Origin: CAZBSE01 sp964578625
GTDB taxonomy: Bacteria > Actinomycetota > Humimicrobiia > Humimicrobiales > Humimicrobiaceae
NCBI GenBank assembly: GCA_964578625.1
Contig: CAZODQ010000010.1
Location: forward strand, 1 to 61,201
Direction: 5' to 3'
Length of the DNA: 61,201 bases
How positions within the stretch are numbered: the stretch's first letter is position 1; each line of letters starts with the position of its first letter. Under the pieces are notes generated by a model that saw only the letters and a list, made by a program, of their open reading frames with translations, was not told where the DNA came from and ran no database searches. Positions 26,722 through 36,525 of this stretch are shown here, piece after piece. The position numbers and the translations under genes are program-made.

Positions 26722-27663
26722 TTAAAGCAATTCACTTATTATTTCCTTTATCAGGCTTACTGCCTTTGGATGCCTCATCACTAAAATATCAGACCCTGAA
26801 AGCAGCAGGCTCATGCATGATATTGTCTCCCAGTTTATTCCTCTTTCTTCCTGGTCACCCCACTGAGGATAATCTTTTTGGCTTTCTTTGACTTCTTTTA
26901 CCTTCCATATCTCAGGAGCAATATTATTAATAATAGGCATTTGAGTCATCTTGTCATCCTGCATCAATGCAGCGACTTTCAGTCTCTCCATAGCAGAATA
27001 GCAGTATTCAATCCCATACCCAAGACCTGAACTTGCAGGATCCATAATTATTCTATCTGCAGGTAATCCTAACTGAGTAAGTAATATATTTAACTGCTTT
27101 GCAATGTTTACATCAAGAGAATTTACTGCGGCAACATTATTATTGTAAGCTATTGCCGCAGCAGCAATAGTCTTATAATTATCCTCTTCTACCCAACCTA
27201 TTAGAATATTGCTGTCTTTATTATTTTCAGAAACTTTTTTCATCACCTCAGAAATTTTTTCCATTGGCCCGGCTCCGTATACTATCAAAGGTTTCTCAAT
27301 TGATTCCATTACATTTCTGGTAAGTTCCGCGGCGTCTTCGGGACTTATATCACCGTCATCAGGATTAATACTTTTAAGATTCAAACATATGGCGTCTGCG
27401 CCATACTGGCTGATACTCTTCTTAGCCCACTTTACAGGGTCATCAAAAACATCACTATAGTACTTGCTGACATTTTCCGGCCAATCAGTGGGTTTCCTGT
27501 CATAGACCTCAATAGCAATAATAGGACTATTCGGTATCTCACCTTCAAAGCTGTAAAAGGGCAGGGCAGTCTCTCCACCAACTTTAATTTCATTATCACC
27601 TTTACCTAGTTTTGCCACATTTATTTTTCCATTATATGTGTTTTTCGGAACTTGAAAACCCAA
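26722..27663 (-). CDS. acsD: Corrinoid/iron-sulfur protein small (delta) subunit
   Basis: TIM-barrel partner of AcsC. The 313 residues contain the family features KWAKKSISQYGADAICL, SGLGYGIEYCYSAMERLK and GINWETISCMSLLLSGSDILVMRHP. The start is TTG at 27663, right after a purine-rich GGAGAGAGG. It is the first gene of the acsD-acsA-acsB-acsC-fhs-folD series and follows a 268-base gap with a promoter and a palindrome. Placing acsD ahead of acsA differs from the Moorella order. Confidence 0.96.
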   Translation of the reverse strand: MGFQVPKNTYNGKINVAKLGKGDNEIKVGGETALPFYSFEGEIPNSPIIAIEVYDRKPTDWPENVSKYYSDVFDDPVKWAKKSISQYGADAICLNLKSINPDDGDISPEDAAELTRNVMESIEKPLIVYGAGPMEKISEVMKKVSENNKDSNILIGWVEEDNYKTIAAAAIAYNNNVAAVNSLDVNIAKQLNILLTQLGLPADRIIMDPASSGLGYGIEYCYSAMERLKVAALMQDDKMTQMPIINNIAPEIWKVKEVKESQKDYPQWGDQEERGINWETISCMSLLLSGSDILVMRHPKAVSLIKEIISELL

Positions 27664-27829
27664 CCTCTCTCCACCTCTCTTCCAATTAATAATTTTTGCT
27701 TAATCAGGCAATATATTACTTAAAACAAATAATAATCTAAAACATTCTATCACTTTCAATATAAAACTCCAGGTTGTTCCAAAATCTCTGATCGTGCAGT
27801 ATTGATATCTAAAGATCTATTAATGAACA

Positions 27830-27841
27830 TTTGTGCACAAA
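27830..27841. promoter_or_regulatory. 12-base palindrome downstream of the acsD promoter
   Basis: TTTGTGCACAAA is a perfect palindrome about 10-20 bases downstream of the predicted transcription start (near 27851), flanked by two GAACA copies in direct orientation. The position suits a repressor operator or redox/energy sensor site. The binding protein is unknown. Confidence 0.4.
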
Positions 27842-27857
27842 GCGAACAATTTCCTAT

Positions 27858-27885
27858 ATTATATATTAAGAATCTCAAATTTCAA
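27858..27885 (-). promoter_or_regulatory. Promoter of the acsDABC-fhs-folD operon
   Basis: TTGAAA (27880-27885) and TATAAT (27858-27863) with a 16-base spacer on the minus strand. It gives an untranslated leader of about 190 bases before acsD; no known riboswitch was recognised in it. Confidence 0.55.
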
Positions 27886-27931
27886 GTTGTAAGACTATGG
27901 TAATTTTTAGTACATGTCCTGATTTTAAAGA

Positions 27932-28687
27932 CTACAGCTTAAGTTTTTCCACCATCTCTAAAGTCTGTTTTAGTGACAGACTTTCCTTCGGGATATCAAA
28001 TACGGACCTGCCATTAATATCCATTTCATAAATGTTATTATCTATATTTATAATGCCCAGTAGATCGAGCTTCCTTTCCTCTATATAATTCTTAAGCCTA
28101 TCATCTATTTTTCCGTCAACCCTGCATACCACCAGGAATATTTTCTCCGCATTGATATTTATTTCCCCTGCCAGGTCCCTTATCCTTGATGCGGTAAGTA
28201 TGCCCTTTGGAGAAGGATCTGAGATTATAAGAAGATAATTGACATTGCTGGTTGTCCTCCTGCTAAGATGTTCCATACCTGCTTCATTATCCATAATAAT
28301 ATAATCATAATTATCCTGCAGGATATCTATATATTTTTTAAAAAGATTATTAGCATAACAATAGCAGCCGGGACCTTCTCCCCTTCCCATCACTAAAAGG
28401 TCAAATCCCCTGCCCTCTATCAATGACTGGTGTATATCCATTTCTACCATTTGGTCCTTATAAATACCTCCTGTCATCCGGGGTGCCTTTTTCTTGAAAT
28501 CTTCTCTTATCATGCCTACTGTATTTGAGACACTGACTCCGAGTAATTCATTTAGATTTGAGTTGGGATCGGCATCCAATGCCAGAATCGAACCCTTATT
28601 TTTTTCAATAAGGTTTCTTATAATAAGGCTGCCTGTGGTGGTCTTACCTGTACCGCCTTTTCCAGCCAAAGCTATCTTAATACTCAT
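27932..28687 (-). CDS. cooC: Nickel-inserting ATPase for CODH
   Basis: A 251-residue P-loop ATPase of the MinD/SIMIBI type that loads nickel into CODH or acetyl-CoA synthase. It has a deviant Walker A GKGGTGKT (9-16), DADPNSNL as switch region, and the metal-site motif CYCYAN in the mid region typical of CooC/AcsF. It is encoded immediately after the RACo-type gene (17-base gap) and upstream of acsD. The acetogen name acsF could apply equally; the sequence does not distinguish them. Confidence 0.92.
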   Translation of the reverse strand: MSIKIALAGKGGTGKTTTGSLIIRNLIEKNKGSILALDADPNSNLNELLGVSVSNTVGMIREDFKKKAPRMTGGIYKDQMVEMDIHQSLIEGRGFDLLVMGRGEGPGCYCYANNLFKKYIDILQDNYDYIIMDNEAGMEHLSRRTTSNVNYLLIISDPSPKGILTASRIRDLAGEININAEKIFLVVCRVDGKIDDRLKNYIEERKLDLLGIINIDNNIYEMDINGRSVFDIPKESLSLKQTLEMVEKLKL

Positions 28688-28704
28688 TTATATAAAAAAC
28701 CTCT

Positions 28705-30657
28705 CTATTTAGCTCCTCTTTTTTTCCTGCTTTTAGGTGAATAAATACTTTCCTCTACTGTCGGAAAGTCCTTCATATCTGTATAGGGTAAAAATAAACC
28801 TGCCACATATCTTTCCATAAATTTCATATTTACACTCAATTCAATATATGTGATATGCTCTGCGATTTTCGAACTCTGCCTGTATTTATCTTCTGAGAGC
28901 AGGCTCAGGTAAGCTCCTGTCACTGAAGTATTTCCCATAAAAAAATATTTATTAATATCTATATCCGGGAGCATCCCTATAACTACAGCATTTCTAATAT
29001 TAAGGTGCTTCCCAAGTCCGCCTGCTATATATATTTTCTTAAGATCATATATACTTAGATCGACTTCCTCAAGCAGTGTCTTTATCCCGGCATAAATAGC
29101 TGCTTTTGCCCTGATTAGATTATTAATATCAACCTCACTTATATATATATCTTTTTTAGTCGCACTATCCTTACTCTTTACAAGCACATACTGGCAATCA
29201 TTATTGACACATTTAAGATTTTTATTCCCTATGTCCATATTAAATTTGCCTTTTCTGTCAATCACACCCTTAAGATACATCTCTCCAATCATATCAATCA
29301 GCCCTGAGCCGCATATACCCCTGGGTTTACCTCCGCCAATGACCCCGACCTTGCACCCATATGTCTGCTGATCAATTGAAACCTTTTCTATTGCTCCATC
29401 TATTGCTCTGATCCCGCATTTTACCCCTCCGCCTTCAAAAGCAGGACCTGCAGAACAAGAACATCCCATCATCCATTCGGAATTTCCCACTACCAGTTCA
29501 CCGTTGGTACCCAGGTCTAAAAAAAGGGCCAATTCTTTATCCTTATACATTCCGGTTGCCAGAATACCTGATGCTATATCACCTCCAAGATAACTTGCTA
29601 CTCCCTGGATGCTGTACACATAGGCATTCTTTATATGTTTTATTCCGATCTCTTTTGCAGTAGAATTTGAAAACTTATTAGCCACGGTGACATATGGTTC
29701 CTCCCTTATATATCTGGGAGGGACTCCATAAAAAAGATGCATCATCGTAGAGTTTCCAGAGACCATTACGGAAATGATGCTGTCCACATTTACATTTGAA
29801 CCTGCCAGCAGCTTCAAGATCAGATCATTGATTGAATCTACTATTACACCTCTTAACTTATCTAACCCACCATTCCTGTTGGCATAGATTATCCTGTTGA
29901 TAATATCTTCGCCAAATCTTATCTGTGGGTTATATTCAGACTCCGAACTGATTATTTTTCCATTTCCCAAATCTACCAAATATATTACCAGCGATGTGGT
30001 CCCTATATCCAGGGCCAGGCCGTAGCGTTCCTTGCCTGAACTGCCCGGCTGGATATCAATAAGGGTACTGTTTTCCTTATCCACTATGACCGTGACTTCC
30101 CAATCCTTCTCTCTTAAAACCTGGGGCAGCTGCCTTATTATGTGGATTGGTACGGTACAATTTTCTATATCCATATTTTCTCTGATGCTTTTTTTAAGTC
30201 TGAACAGATCACTGGTCCCGGAACTGAGTGACGGCTTCTTGACAGATATAGTCTCTTTTTCTATCCAGGGCTTTATTTCAACAGACAGGAATTCCTCCGT
30301 GCTTATGCCGGAATATGATTTAGACTTGATATCAGCAAATCTCCCCTTCTCTATTTTAGCTCCCGCTTTTTTCTGCCGTGGTATTTCAACAATTAAATCA
30401 CCCTGCACTTTGGACTGACATGAGAGCACATAACCCGCCTCTTTTTGCTTTGGAGATATAAACTTGGACCTCTTGGTACTTACTTTACCTTCTTTTACAC
30501 GCACCCTGCATCTCCCACAGGTCCCAACACCTCCGCATGATGAATCGATATGAATCCCACTGTCAAGTATAGCCTGCTTTAGATTATAATTTTGGGGAAC
30601 TTTTATGGATTTGCTACCTGGAACGAACTTAATCAAATATTTTTTTTGGTTGTTCAT
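28705..30657 (-). CDS. Corrinoid protein reductive activator (RACo/AcsV type, 2Fe-2S + ASKHA)
   Basis: ATP-dependent reductive reactivation of Co(II) corrinoid protein. An N-terminal plant-type 2Fe-2S domain has C41, C47, C50 and C80 (SSCGGVGTCGRCRV ... LSC). A middle linker leads to an ASKHA ATPase core with GLALDIGTTSLVIYLVD, LFLDLGTNGELV, GICGSGLIDMIGEM and IYIAGGLGKHLN. The 650 residues match the family. It is first in a pair with cooC and lies upstream of the CFeSP genes. It has no role in carbon flow itself but keeps AcsCD active. Confidence 0.92.
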   Translation of the reverse strand: MNNQKKYLIKFVPGSKSIKVPQNYNLKQAILDSGIHIDSSCGGVGTCGRCRVRVKEGKVSTKRSKFISPKQKEAGYVLSCQSKVQGDLIVEIPRQKKAGAKIEKGRFADIKSKSYSGISTEEFLSVEIKPWIEKETISVKKPSLSSGTSDLFRLKKSIRENMDIENCTVPIHIIRQLPQVLREKDWEVTVIVDKENSTLIDIQPGSSGKERYGLALDIGTTSLVIYLVDLGNGKIISSESEYNPQIRFGEDIINRIIYANRNGGLDKLRGVIVDSINDLILKLLAGSNVNVDSIISVMVSGNSTMMHLFYGVPPRYIREEPYVTVANKFSNSTAKEIGIKHIKNAYVYSIQGVASYLGGDIASGILATGMYKDKELALFLDLGTNGELVVGNSEWMMGCSCSAGPAFEGGGVKCGIRAIDGAIEKVSIDQQTYGCKVGVIGGGKPRGICGSGLIDMIGEMYLKGVIDRKGKFNMDIGNKNLKCVNNDCQYVLVKSKDSATKKDIYISEVDINNLIRAKAAIYAGIKTLLEEVDLSIYDLKKIYIAGGLGKHLNIRNAVVIGMLPDIDINKYFFMGNTSVTGAYLSLLSEDKYRQSSKIAEHITYIELSVNMKFMERYVAGLFLPYTDMKDFPTVEESIYSPKSRKKRGAK

Positions 30658-30765
30658 TATTAAAATTACAACCTTTTAAACTTTAAAAATTCCGCGTCAA
30701 AGATTTAAAAATAAAAATAAAAATTACCGATTTTAGAAATTATATTATATGCGCTTTTAAAAAGC

Positions 30766-30808
30766 AAAATGGAAAGACAGTCCTGTTAAGAATCTGCCTT
30801 CCCATTTT
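30766..30808 (-). terminator. Intrinsic terminator after the lipoprotein gene
   Basis: On the minus strand two 15-base arms pair with only G-U wobbles (AAAATGGGAAGGCAG with CTGTCTTTCCATTTT), followed by GCTTTTT. On the plus strand the same arms give A-C mismatches, so it is oriented for the gene at 30891-31451. The rest of 30658-30890 is AT-rich and holds no recognised feature beyond possible RACo promoter sequence. Confidence 0.75.
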
Positions 30809-30890
30809 ATTTCTCCTTATTTTTTAACTATGCATTTTACATGTTATGAATAGATCTTCCGTTGTACCAGTACGGTTACCTTGATATTTA

Positions 30891-31451
30891 CTATTTATAA
30901 CCCACATTTAGACCTACAGAAGTTGCACTACCACTTTCTTCCGTAATCGCAACAGCCGTTAAATATGTTCCGTCATCTGCCACGACTTGATAAAAATTTC
31001 CACCATCGCTTGTGCTTGATGCGTTATATTCTACAGTCCAACCTTCAGCAGGAAACTTATCCATATACCAGTTATATACTTTTTCTCCCGGATCATCTGT
31101 TTCAAAACCTATCACAAAAAAATCTTTACCTTCCTCTTGCCAGGACATGGTAGATACAGGTGTCATATCAGGATATACGGGGACGACTTTCGGAAAATTT
31201 TCAGGCATTTCCGTGCCTGTTCCCCAGGAAGTTGTACCTTCATCCGTTTTAATGCTGACCCCTTCTTCCGATATATCTACGTCAGCCTGTCCGCCTTCAC
31301 TTTCGATACCCTTTTCAACGGCCTGTTCTATCGTCTTTTCCGAGATTGATTCCGCAACCCTCCGCCCTACTTTAGAACATCCACCGGCAGAGAACACTAA
31401 AAAAACCGCTAGACTTAATATAACTGCCAGTGCTATTATTTTTTTCATCAT
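30891..31451 (-). CDS. Lipoprotein of unknown function
   Basis: A 186-residue protein with a signal peptide (about 5-24) and lipobox SAGGC, so anchored outside the membrane. The mature part has PENFPKVVPVYPDMTPV, a WQEEG turn and YNWYMDKFPAEGW. The layout (a 'prefers-physical-potential' type segment followed by a small alpha/beta unit that ends in YTAV-like strands) is common in short clostridial and actinobacterial lipoproteins but has no assigned role. It is monocistronic, between RACo and lepA, with TAAGGAG before the ATG and its own terminator downstream. Confidence 0.75.
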   Translation of the reverse strand: MMKKIIALAVILSLAVFLVFSAGGCSKVGRRVAESISEKTIEQAVEKGIESEGGQADVDISEEGVSIKTDEGTTSWGTGTEMPENFPKVVPVYPDMTPVSTMSWQEEGKDFFVIGFETDDPGEKVYNWYMDKFPAEGWTVEYNASSTSDGGNFYQVVADDGTYLTAVAITEESGSATSVGLNVGYK

Positions 31452-31587
31452 AGATCTCCTTACTATTATTAATTTTTTATTAAAGTATCTATTATTTTAC
31501 TAAATTAAAATATTTTATAAAACATAAACCTAAGAAAAAACAATAAATCGGGGGGAGACTGCTCCGGCAAAAGATATTCTTTTGATG

Positions 31588-33399
31588 CTACTTATCAATA
31601 TCTAATTCATAAAAACTCATAAAAGCTTCGGCCGGTATCTCAACTCTCCCAATCTTTTTCATTCTTTTTTTACCTGCCTTCTGTTTTTGAAGTACCTTTC
31701 TCTTCCTGGTCACATCTCCGCCATAAAGCCCTGCAGTGACATCCTTTCTATAGGGAACAATTCTCTCCTTGGCGATTACTCTCTTGCCGATTGCTGCCTG
31801 TATTGGCACTTCAAAATTCTGCCGTGGTATCAACTTCCTTAACTTCTGGGTTATCTCCCTTCCCAGAAGATAAGATTTTTCCTTATGGACCACGACAGAA
31901 AGTTCATCAACTTTTTCACCGGCTACCAGTATATCCAGCTTCACCAGGTCAGAAGGTCTGTACTCAAGAAGCTCATAATCCAGTGAGCCAAATCCGGAAG
32001 TTATTGACTTTAAGATATTAAAAAAATCTACAATTATTTCCGAAAGCGGTATGGAGTATTTGATTTCAACCCTCTCCAGTGAGATATACTGCATATCCTT
32101 AAAATCACCCCTTTTTTGATTTACCAACTTCATTACTTCCCCGATATAATCCTTGGGTGTGATTATGGTTGCTTCTACATACGGCTCTTCTATCTTCAAC
32201 ATTTTTTCCTGAACCGGGAAATCGGAGGGTCTTTTTACTTCAATTACCGAGTTATCGCTTTTTGTTATCCTGTAAACCACGGTAGGTGCTGATGTTAAAA
32301 GTTTAAGACCATACTCCCTTTCAAGCCTTTCTTTTACAATTTCCATATGCAGCAGTCCTAAAAAACCGCACCTAAACCCGAAACCAAGTGCACTTGAGAC
32401 TTCGGGTGTAAAATCCAGAGAGGAATCATTCAGTGAAAGTTTCCCCAGAGCATCCTTTAAATCCTCGTAATCTCCTCCTTCCAGAGGGAACAGGCCTGAG
32501 TATACCATAGGCTTTGGCTTTCTATATCCCGGCAGACTTACCACAGCAGGATTTTCTTTAGAAGTTACAGTATCACCCACCATAATATTTCCTACTTCCT
32601 TGATCCCTGTAATAATATATCCTACTTCACCTGCAGTGAGCACTTCTTTCTTTATCATATCAGGTCCGAATATCCCAACTTCCTCAACTTCACTGGTGAG
32701 ACCTTCTCCCATAAATCTGATCCTATCGCCCCTGTTTATTGAGCCCTCTACTATCCTTATAAGGACAACTACGCCTCTATAAGAATTGTACTGTGAATCA
32801 AAGATCAATGCCTGCAGCGGGCCATCTTGGTTTCCGTCCGGATGAGGTATGTCACTTACAATTCTTTCCAGTATTTCCTCGATCCCGTAGCCGGTCTTTG
32901 CACTGACTTTCAGTATTCTTTCTTCCTTGATACCGAGCACACTTCCAAGTTCCATTGCAACTTCGTCAATCCTTGCGCTTTTCAGGTCAATCTTATTGAT
33001 AACCGGAATAATTTCCAAATCATTATCAACTGCCAGATAAACGTTTGCCAGAGTTTGTGCCTGTATCCCCTGGGTAGCATCAACCACCAGTATCGCGCCT
33101 TCACAGGCAGCAAGGCTTCTGGAAACTTCATAGCTGAAATCAATATGGCCGGGTGTATCGATCAGATTAAATATATACTGCCTGTCGTCTGCTTTGTTGT
33201 TATAAAGCACCCTTACAGAATGAGCCTTTATTGTAATACCTCTCTCTCTTTCAAGTTCCATATCATCCAGAAATTGGTTCAGCATCTCCCTCCGGCTTAC
33301 AGTCTCAGTTATCTCCAAAATTCTATCCGCCAGGGTAGATTTACCATGGTCTATATGGGCAATTATTGAAAAATTTCTTATTAATCTACTGTCTGTCAT
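31588..33399 (-). CDS. lepA: Elongation factor 4 (ribosome back-translocase)
   Basis: Translational GTPase, 603 residues. G1 is AHIDHGKST, G3 DTPGH, G4 NKID. The LepA-specific C-terminal domain ends with KQKAGKKRMKKIGRVEIPAEAF. It acts on stalled or pre-translocated ribosomes. The gene is 28 bases after murJ and in the common Gram-positive order near rpsT, holA and comEC. Nothing unusual is seen. Confidence 0.98.
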   Translation of the reverse strand: MTDSRLIRNFSIIAHIDHGKSTLADRILEITETVSRREMLNQFLDDMELERERGITIKAHSVRVLYNNKADDRQYIFNLIDTPGHIDFSYEVSRSLAACEGAILVVDATQGIQAQTLANVYLAVDNDLEIIPVINKIDLKSARIDEVAMELGSVLGIKEERILKVSAKTGYGIEEILERIVSDIPHPDGNQDGPLQALIFDSQYNSYRGVVVLIRIVEGSINRGDRIRFMGEGLTSEVEEVGIFGPDMIKKEVLTAGEVGYIITGIKEVGNIMVGDTVTSKENPAVVSLPGYRKPKPMVYSGLFPLEGGDYEDLKDALGKLSLNDSSLDFTPEVSSALGFGFRCGFLGLLHMEIVKERLEREYGLKLLTSAPTVVYRITKSDNSVIEVKRPSDFPVQEKMLKIEEPYVEATIITPKDYIGEVMKLVNQKRGDFKDMQYISLERVEIKYSIPLSEIIVDFFNILKSITSGFGSLDYELLEYRPSDLVKLDILVAGEKVDELSVVVHKEKSYLLGREITQKLRKLIPRQNFEVPIQAAIGKRVIAKERIVPYRKDVTAGLYGGDVTRKRKVLQKQKAGKKRMKKIGRVEIPAEAFMSFYELDIDK

Positions 33400-33427
33400 A
33401 AATAATAAAATAACCTATTTTATAGGT

Positions 33428-35002
33428 TTATGTATTCTTTTTAAACCTCCTGAACAGCCCCGCTACAAATCTTATCTCTTCCATTTTAAATAAAAATGTA
33501 CAGGCTATATAAATACCAGTACCAACAATGATTGCCGAAGATAAAAGGAGTATAAGTTCCCACAGACCACGATAAGCAAAATTATCAATCCAGTTCCATA
33601 AAAAATACAGTACAGTACTCATCACGGCTGCCGCAGCAAGGATCTTGCCATATGATACAAATATCCTTCTCCCGCCGAAACTCCCGATCTTTTTCTTGAG
33701 TATTATAATCAGGACTGCCACATTAAACAGTGCGACCAGAGTTGTTGAAAGAGCAAGTCCGCTTACATCCATATACCTTATCAAAATCCAATCCAGAACA
33801 AAATTGATAACTATTGAAACACCTGCAACTTTAAGAGGAGTTTTTACATTTTTAAATGCATAAAAGATACGGTTTAAAATCATAAGCAATCCAAAGAATA
33901 CAAGACCAAGACTATGAAATATTAAAATATATGCCACTTTCTTTGTATCCTCGGGAGTGAAATTATAATGCTCAAACAGTACCTTTATAATAGGATAGCT
34001 TAAAATTACCAATCCTGCAGCTGCCGGAAGCATTATATACCCGATTTCCCTGACACCCAATGAAAAGCTCTCTTTTATTCCTCTGATATCATCCCCGGCT
34101 GCCTGTCTCGATATCAAAGGATATAATACGGTAACAATTGCCACTGAAAATACACCAAGAGGAAGATTTGCCACTCTCCATGATAATGTCAGAGCAGTAG
34201 TATTCCCTCCTCCAAGACTTAAGGCAAAAAAGTTATCCACACCATTATTCAGCTGGACTGCGCCTAAACTTAATAGGATCGGCAGCATAAGCGAGAAAAT
34301 TTCTCTGACTCCTTCATGTTTGAAATCAATTTTAAACCTGTATCTTAAAGGTGATAATCTAAGCTGGGGTATCTGTATTACAAAATGAAGTATTGAGCCT
34401 GCCATCACTCCGACAGCCATGCCGTATATTCCCATGCGGTTAAAAAATAAAATAACGGAACCTATTGTAATTATATTCATCACAAAAGGAGCAAGTGAAG
34501 GAATGGTAAAAATATTATGTGAGTTTAATATGCCTGTAGCTAGGCCGGACATTGACATCAGAATAAGAGAGAATATCATAATTCTATTCATCACTATAAA
34601 CTTATATACATCCATCTGGTTATCTGCAATTCTTGAAAGAATAACTCCTATTTCAGGAGAAAAAATAAATATAATAATAGAAATAACAAAAAACACCACA
34701 GCCATTATATTTATGACCGAATTAACGAAAATCCTTAAATCGCTTTTCCTGTCGTTCTTTAAATATGCAGAATATATCGGTATAAATGCTGCAATTATCA
34801 GACTCTCAGCAATTAGTATCCTGAATAGATTGGGAATGAAATAAGCCCAGGTAAATGCATCGGTTTCATAGGTGATACCAAAATAGCCGGCCATTATTTG
34901 ATCTCTTATTAGCCCGGAAATCTTTGACAGCAGAATAGCTATTACCACAAGAAATGTGGCACTAAAAATCCTCTTTCTTGATAGCAAATAGTCTTCATCC
35001 AT
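33428..35002 (-). CDS. murJ: Lipid II flippase MurJ
   Basis: The 524-residue MOP-superfamily protein has about 14 membrane helices. It flips the peptidoglycan precursor lipid II to the outer face. Typical segments are KISGLIRDQIMAGYFG near residues 24-39, RILIAESLIIAAFIPIYS, and the central LGGGNTTALTLSWRVANLPLGVFSVAI. It is followed by lepA on the same strand and divergent from rpsT. It fits a cell with a peptidoglycan wall, as do rodA and pbp2 at the window end. Confidence 0.93.
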   Translation of the reverse strand: MDEDYLLSRKRIFSATFLVVIAILLSKISGLIRDQIMAGYFGITYETDAFTWAYFIPNLFRILIAESLIIAAFIPIYSAYLKNDRKSDLRIFVNSVINIMAVVFFVISIIIFIFSPEIGVILSRIADNQMDVYKFIVMNRIMIFSLILMSMSGLATGILNSHNIFTIPSLAPFVMNIITIGSVILFFNRMGIYGMAVGVMAGSILHFVIQIPQLRLSPLRYRFKIDFKHEGVREIFSLMLPILLSLGAVQLNNGVDNFFALSLGGGNTTALTLSWRVANLPLGVFSVAIVTVLYPLISRQAAGDDIRGIKESFSLGVREIGYIMLPAAAGLVILSYPIIKVLFEHYNFTPEDTKKVAYILIFHSLGLVFFGLLMILNRIFYAFKNVKTPLKVAGVSIVINFVLDWILIRYMDVSGLALSTTLVALFNVAVLIIILKKKIGSFGGRRIFVSYGKILAAAAVMSTVLYFLWNWIDNFAYRGLWELILLLSSAIIVGTGIYIACTFLFKMEEIRFVAGLFRRFKKNT

Positions 35003-35144
35003 AAATACATTATATTACAGATTTTATTAAAAAACGTATTATATCATTTAAATCGGCGTTGTAATAAATATTTTTATTTATTTAAAAAAATGTTAAAATG
35101 TATCCTCGTTTAAAACTGACAGTCACATGAGAGGGAATAATTAG

Positions 35145-35414
35145 ATGCCAAATATAAAATCACAGGAAAAAAGAGATAGACAGAACATTAAAAGAAGAAC
35201 CGGAAATAAATTGCTTAAAGAAAGAATAAAGACCGATCAAAAAAAACTTACTGAAGCTGTAAATAAAAAGAGTATAAAAGAAGCTGAAAATAACCTTAAT
35301 ATACTTTTTAAACACCTGGATAAGGCAGCCAAGAATGGAGCAGTTCATAAGAATTTTTCAGCCAACAAAAAATCAAAAGCAGCAAAACTTGTAAATTCCA
35401 TAAAAAAACAATAA
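35145..35414 (+). CDS. rpsT: 30S ribosomal protein S20
   Basis: An 89-residue, very basic helical protein starting MPNIKSQEKRDRQN and ending in KKSKAAKLVNSIKKQ, which matches S20. The site GAGAGGG precedes the ATG. It is the only plus-strand gene between murJ and holA, an arrangement frequent in Gram-positives, where holA and rpsT point toward each other. Confidence 0.96.
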   Translation: MPNIKSQEKRDRQNIKRRTGNKLLKERIKTDQKKLTEAVNKKSIKEAENNLNILFKHLDKAAKNGAVHKNFSANKKSKAAKLVNSIKKQ

Positions 35415-35470
35415 CCAAGTCTTTTATCCAAACAGTGCAGATTGCTGTAAAAATAAACTGAGGTTGTTAT

Positions 35471-36508
35471 TTAGACACTTATATCCACGATTTCCAATAT
35501 CAATTTTTTAATCAAGTGATCATCCTGTCCGGCACCACTTCTAAGCCTGATGTCATAATCATTCAATAGTTCAAATACTTTGATTATTTCAGCCTGTTCA
35601 TAATTACTGCTCCATTTGATATATCTACTCACCATCTTACTTATATAATATGGAGGAACCTTCATATTGTCTTCAATATAACCTGTTACTGATGACCTGC
35701 CGTTCCCGGATTTAATATACAGAAAACATTTAAACATTCTATGGAGTAAGGTTACCAGACCTATCATGTTCTGATTTTCTTCCAGTAAGGATCTCAGTGC
35801 TTCAAGGCTGCCTTTCTTGTCCTGTTTACCTACACAATCTACCAGATCAAAAACTTTCATTGAGTAAACACGTTTTACCAAAAACCTGACAGTATCTTCA
35901 TCAATTACTTTTTTAGTTTCCGAACTTATATAATCATAAAGCTTTTCATACTCCTTTTTAAGTAAATTTAAATCCAGATTTATATTTTCTATTAAAAGTG
36001 ATGCAGCCCCATCGGTAAATACTATCCCATCAGACCCGGATCTTTTCACCAGCCAGTTTTTAAGGTCACTAACCTCCAGTGCTCTTAACTGCTTAATATT
36101 GCTGGCTTTTTTAATCAGATCCATTAGTTTAGTATTAAATTTCTGCTTTGCCGAAGTGAGAATAAAAATCACACCTGAACCCTGTTTATTATTTATCGAG
36201 ATTAATTCCACTATTTTCTTTTGCAGTGATACTGAAACTTTCTCAATGAATTTTATTACTGCTATTTTTTTTGGAGAGAATAAAGAAGGGGTACTTATAT
36301 AATTTTCAAATTCTTCGTCTTCGATACCTTCCGCCCCATTAAATATCTTAAAATCCGTATCAAGATTGATCTTCCCCTCAAGGAAATTTCTAATACCCTC
36401 CACCCTGTCATCCAGCACTGAATCACTGCTGCTTATATATAGATAGCAGGGCTGAAGTTTCTCAAGCTTGATAGGCTCCCTTATTGATTTATTATCCTTC
36501 ATATTCAT
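35471..36508 (-). CDS. holA: DNA polymerase III delta subunit
   Basis: The 345-residue clamp-loader subunit opens the beta sliding clamp. It has the weak AAA+ fold of the family: an N-terminal domain with CYLYISSSD and LFSPKKIAVIKFIEK, GVIFILTS, a middle Lid domain with VFDLVDCVG, and a C-terminal helical collar. Identification rests on fold motifs and on position between comEC and rpsT, the usual locus. It is 17 bases after the comEC stop on the same strand. Confidence 0.88.
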   Translation of the reverse strand: MNMKDNKSIREPIKLEKLQPCYLYISSSDSVLDDRVEGIRNFLEGKINLDTDFKIFNGAEGIEDEEFENYISTPSLFSPKKIAVIKFIEKVSVSLQKKIVELISINNKQGSGVIFILTSAKQKFNTKLMDLIKKASNIKQLRALEVSDLKNWLVKRSGSDGIVFTDGAASLLIENINLDLNLLKKEYEKLYDYISSETKKVIDEDTVRFLVKRVYSMKVFDLVDCVGKQDKKGSLEALRSLLEENQNMIGLVTLLHRMFKCFLYIKSGNGRSSVTGYIEDNMKVPPYYISKMVSRYIKWSSNYEQAEIIKVFELLNDYDIRLRSGAGQDDHLIKKLILEIVDISV

Positions 36509-36525
36509 ATATATAGTAATTTATG

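Noticed and set aside
31520..31575. Terminator after lepA
   Set aside because: GGAG-CAGT-CTCC followed later by T-rich sequence is present, but the stem is only 4 pairs and too far from the T run to call.
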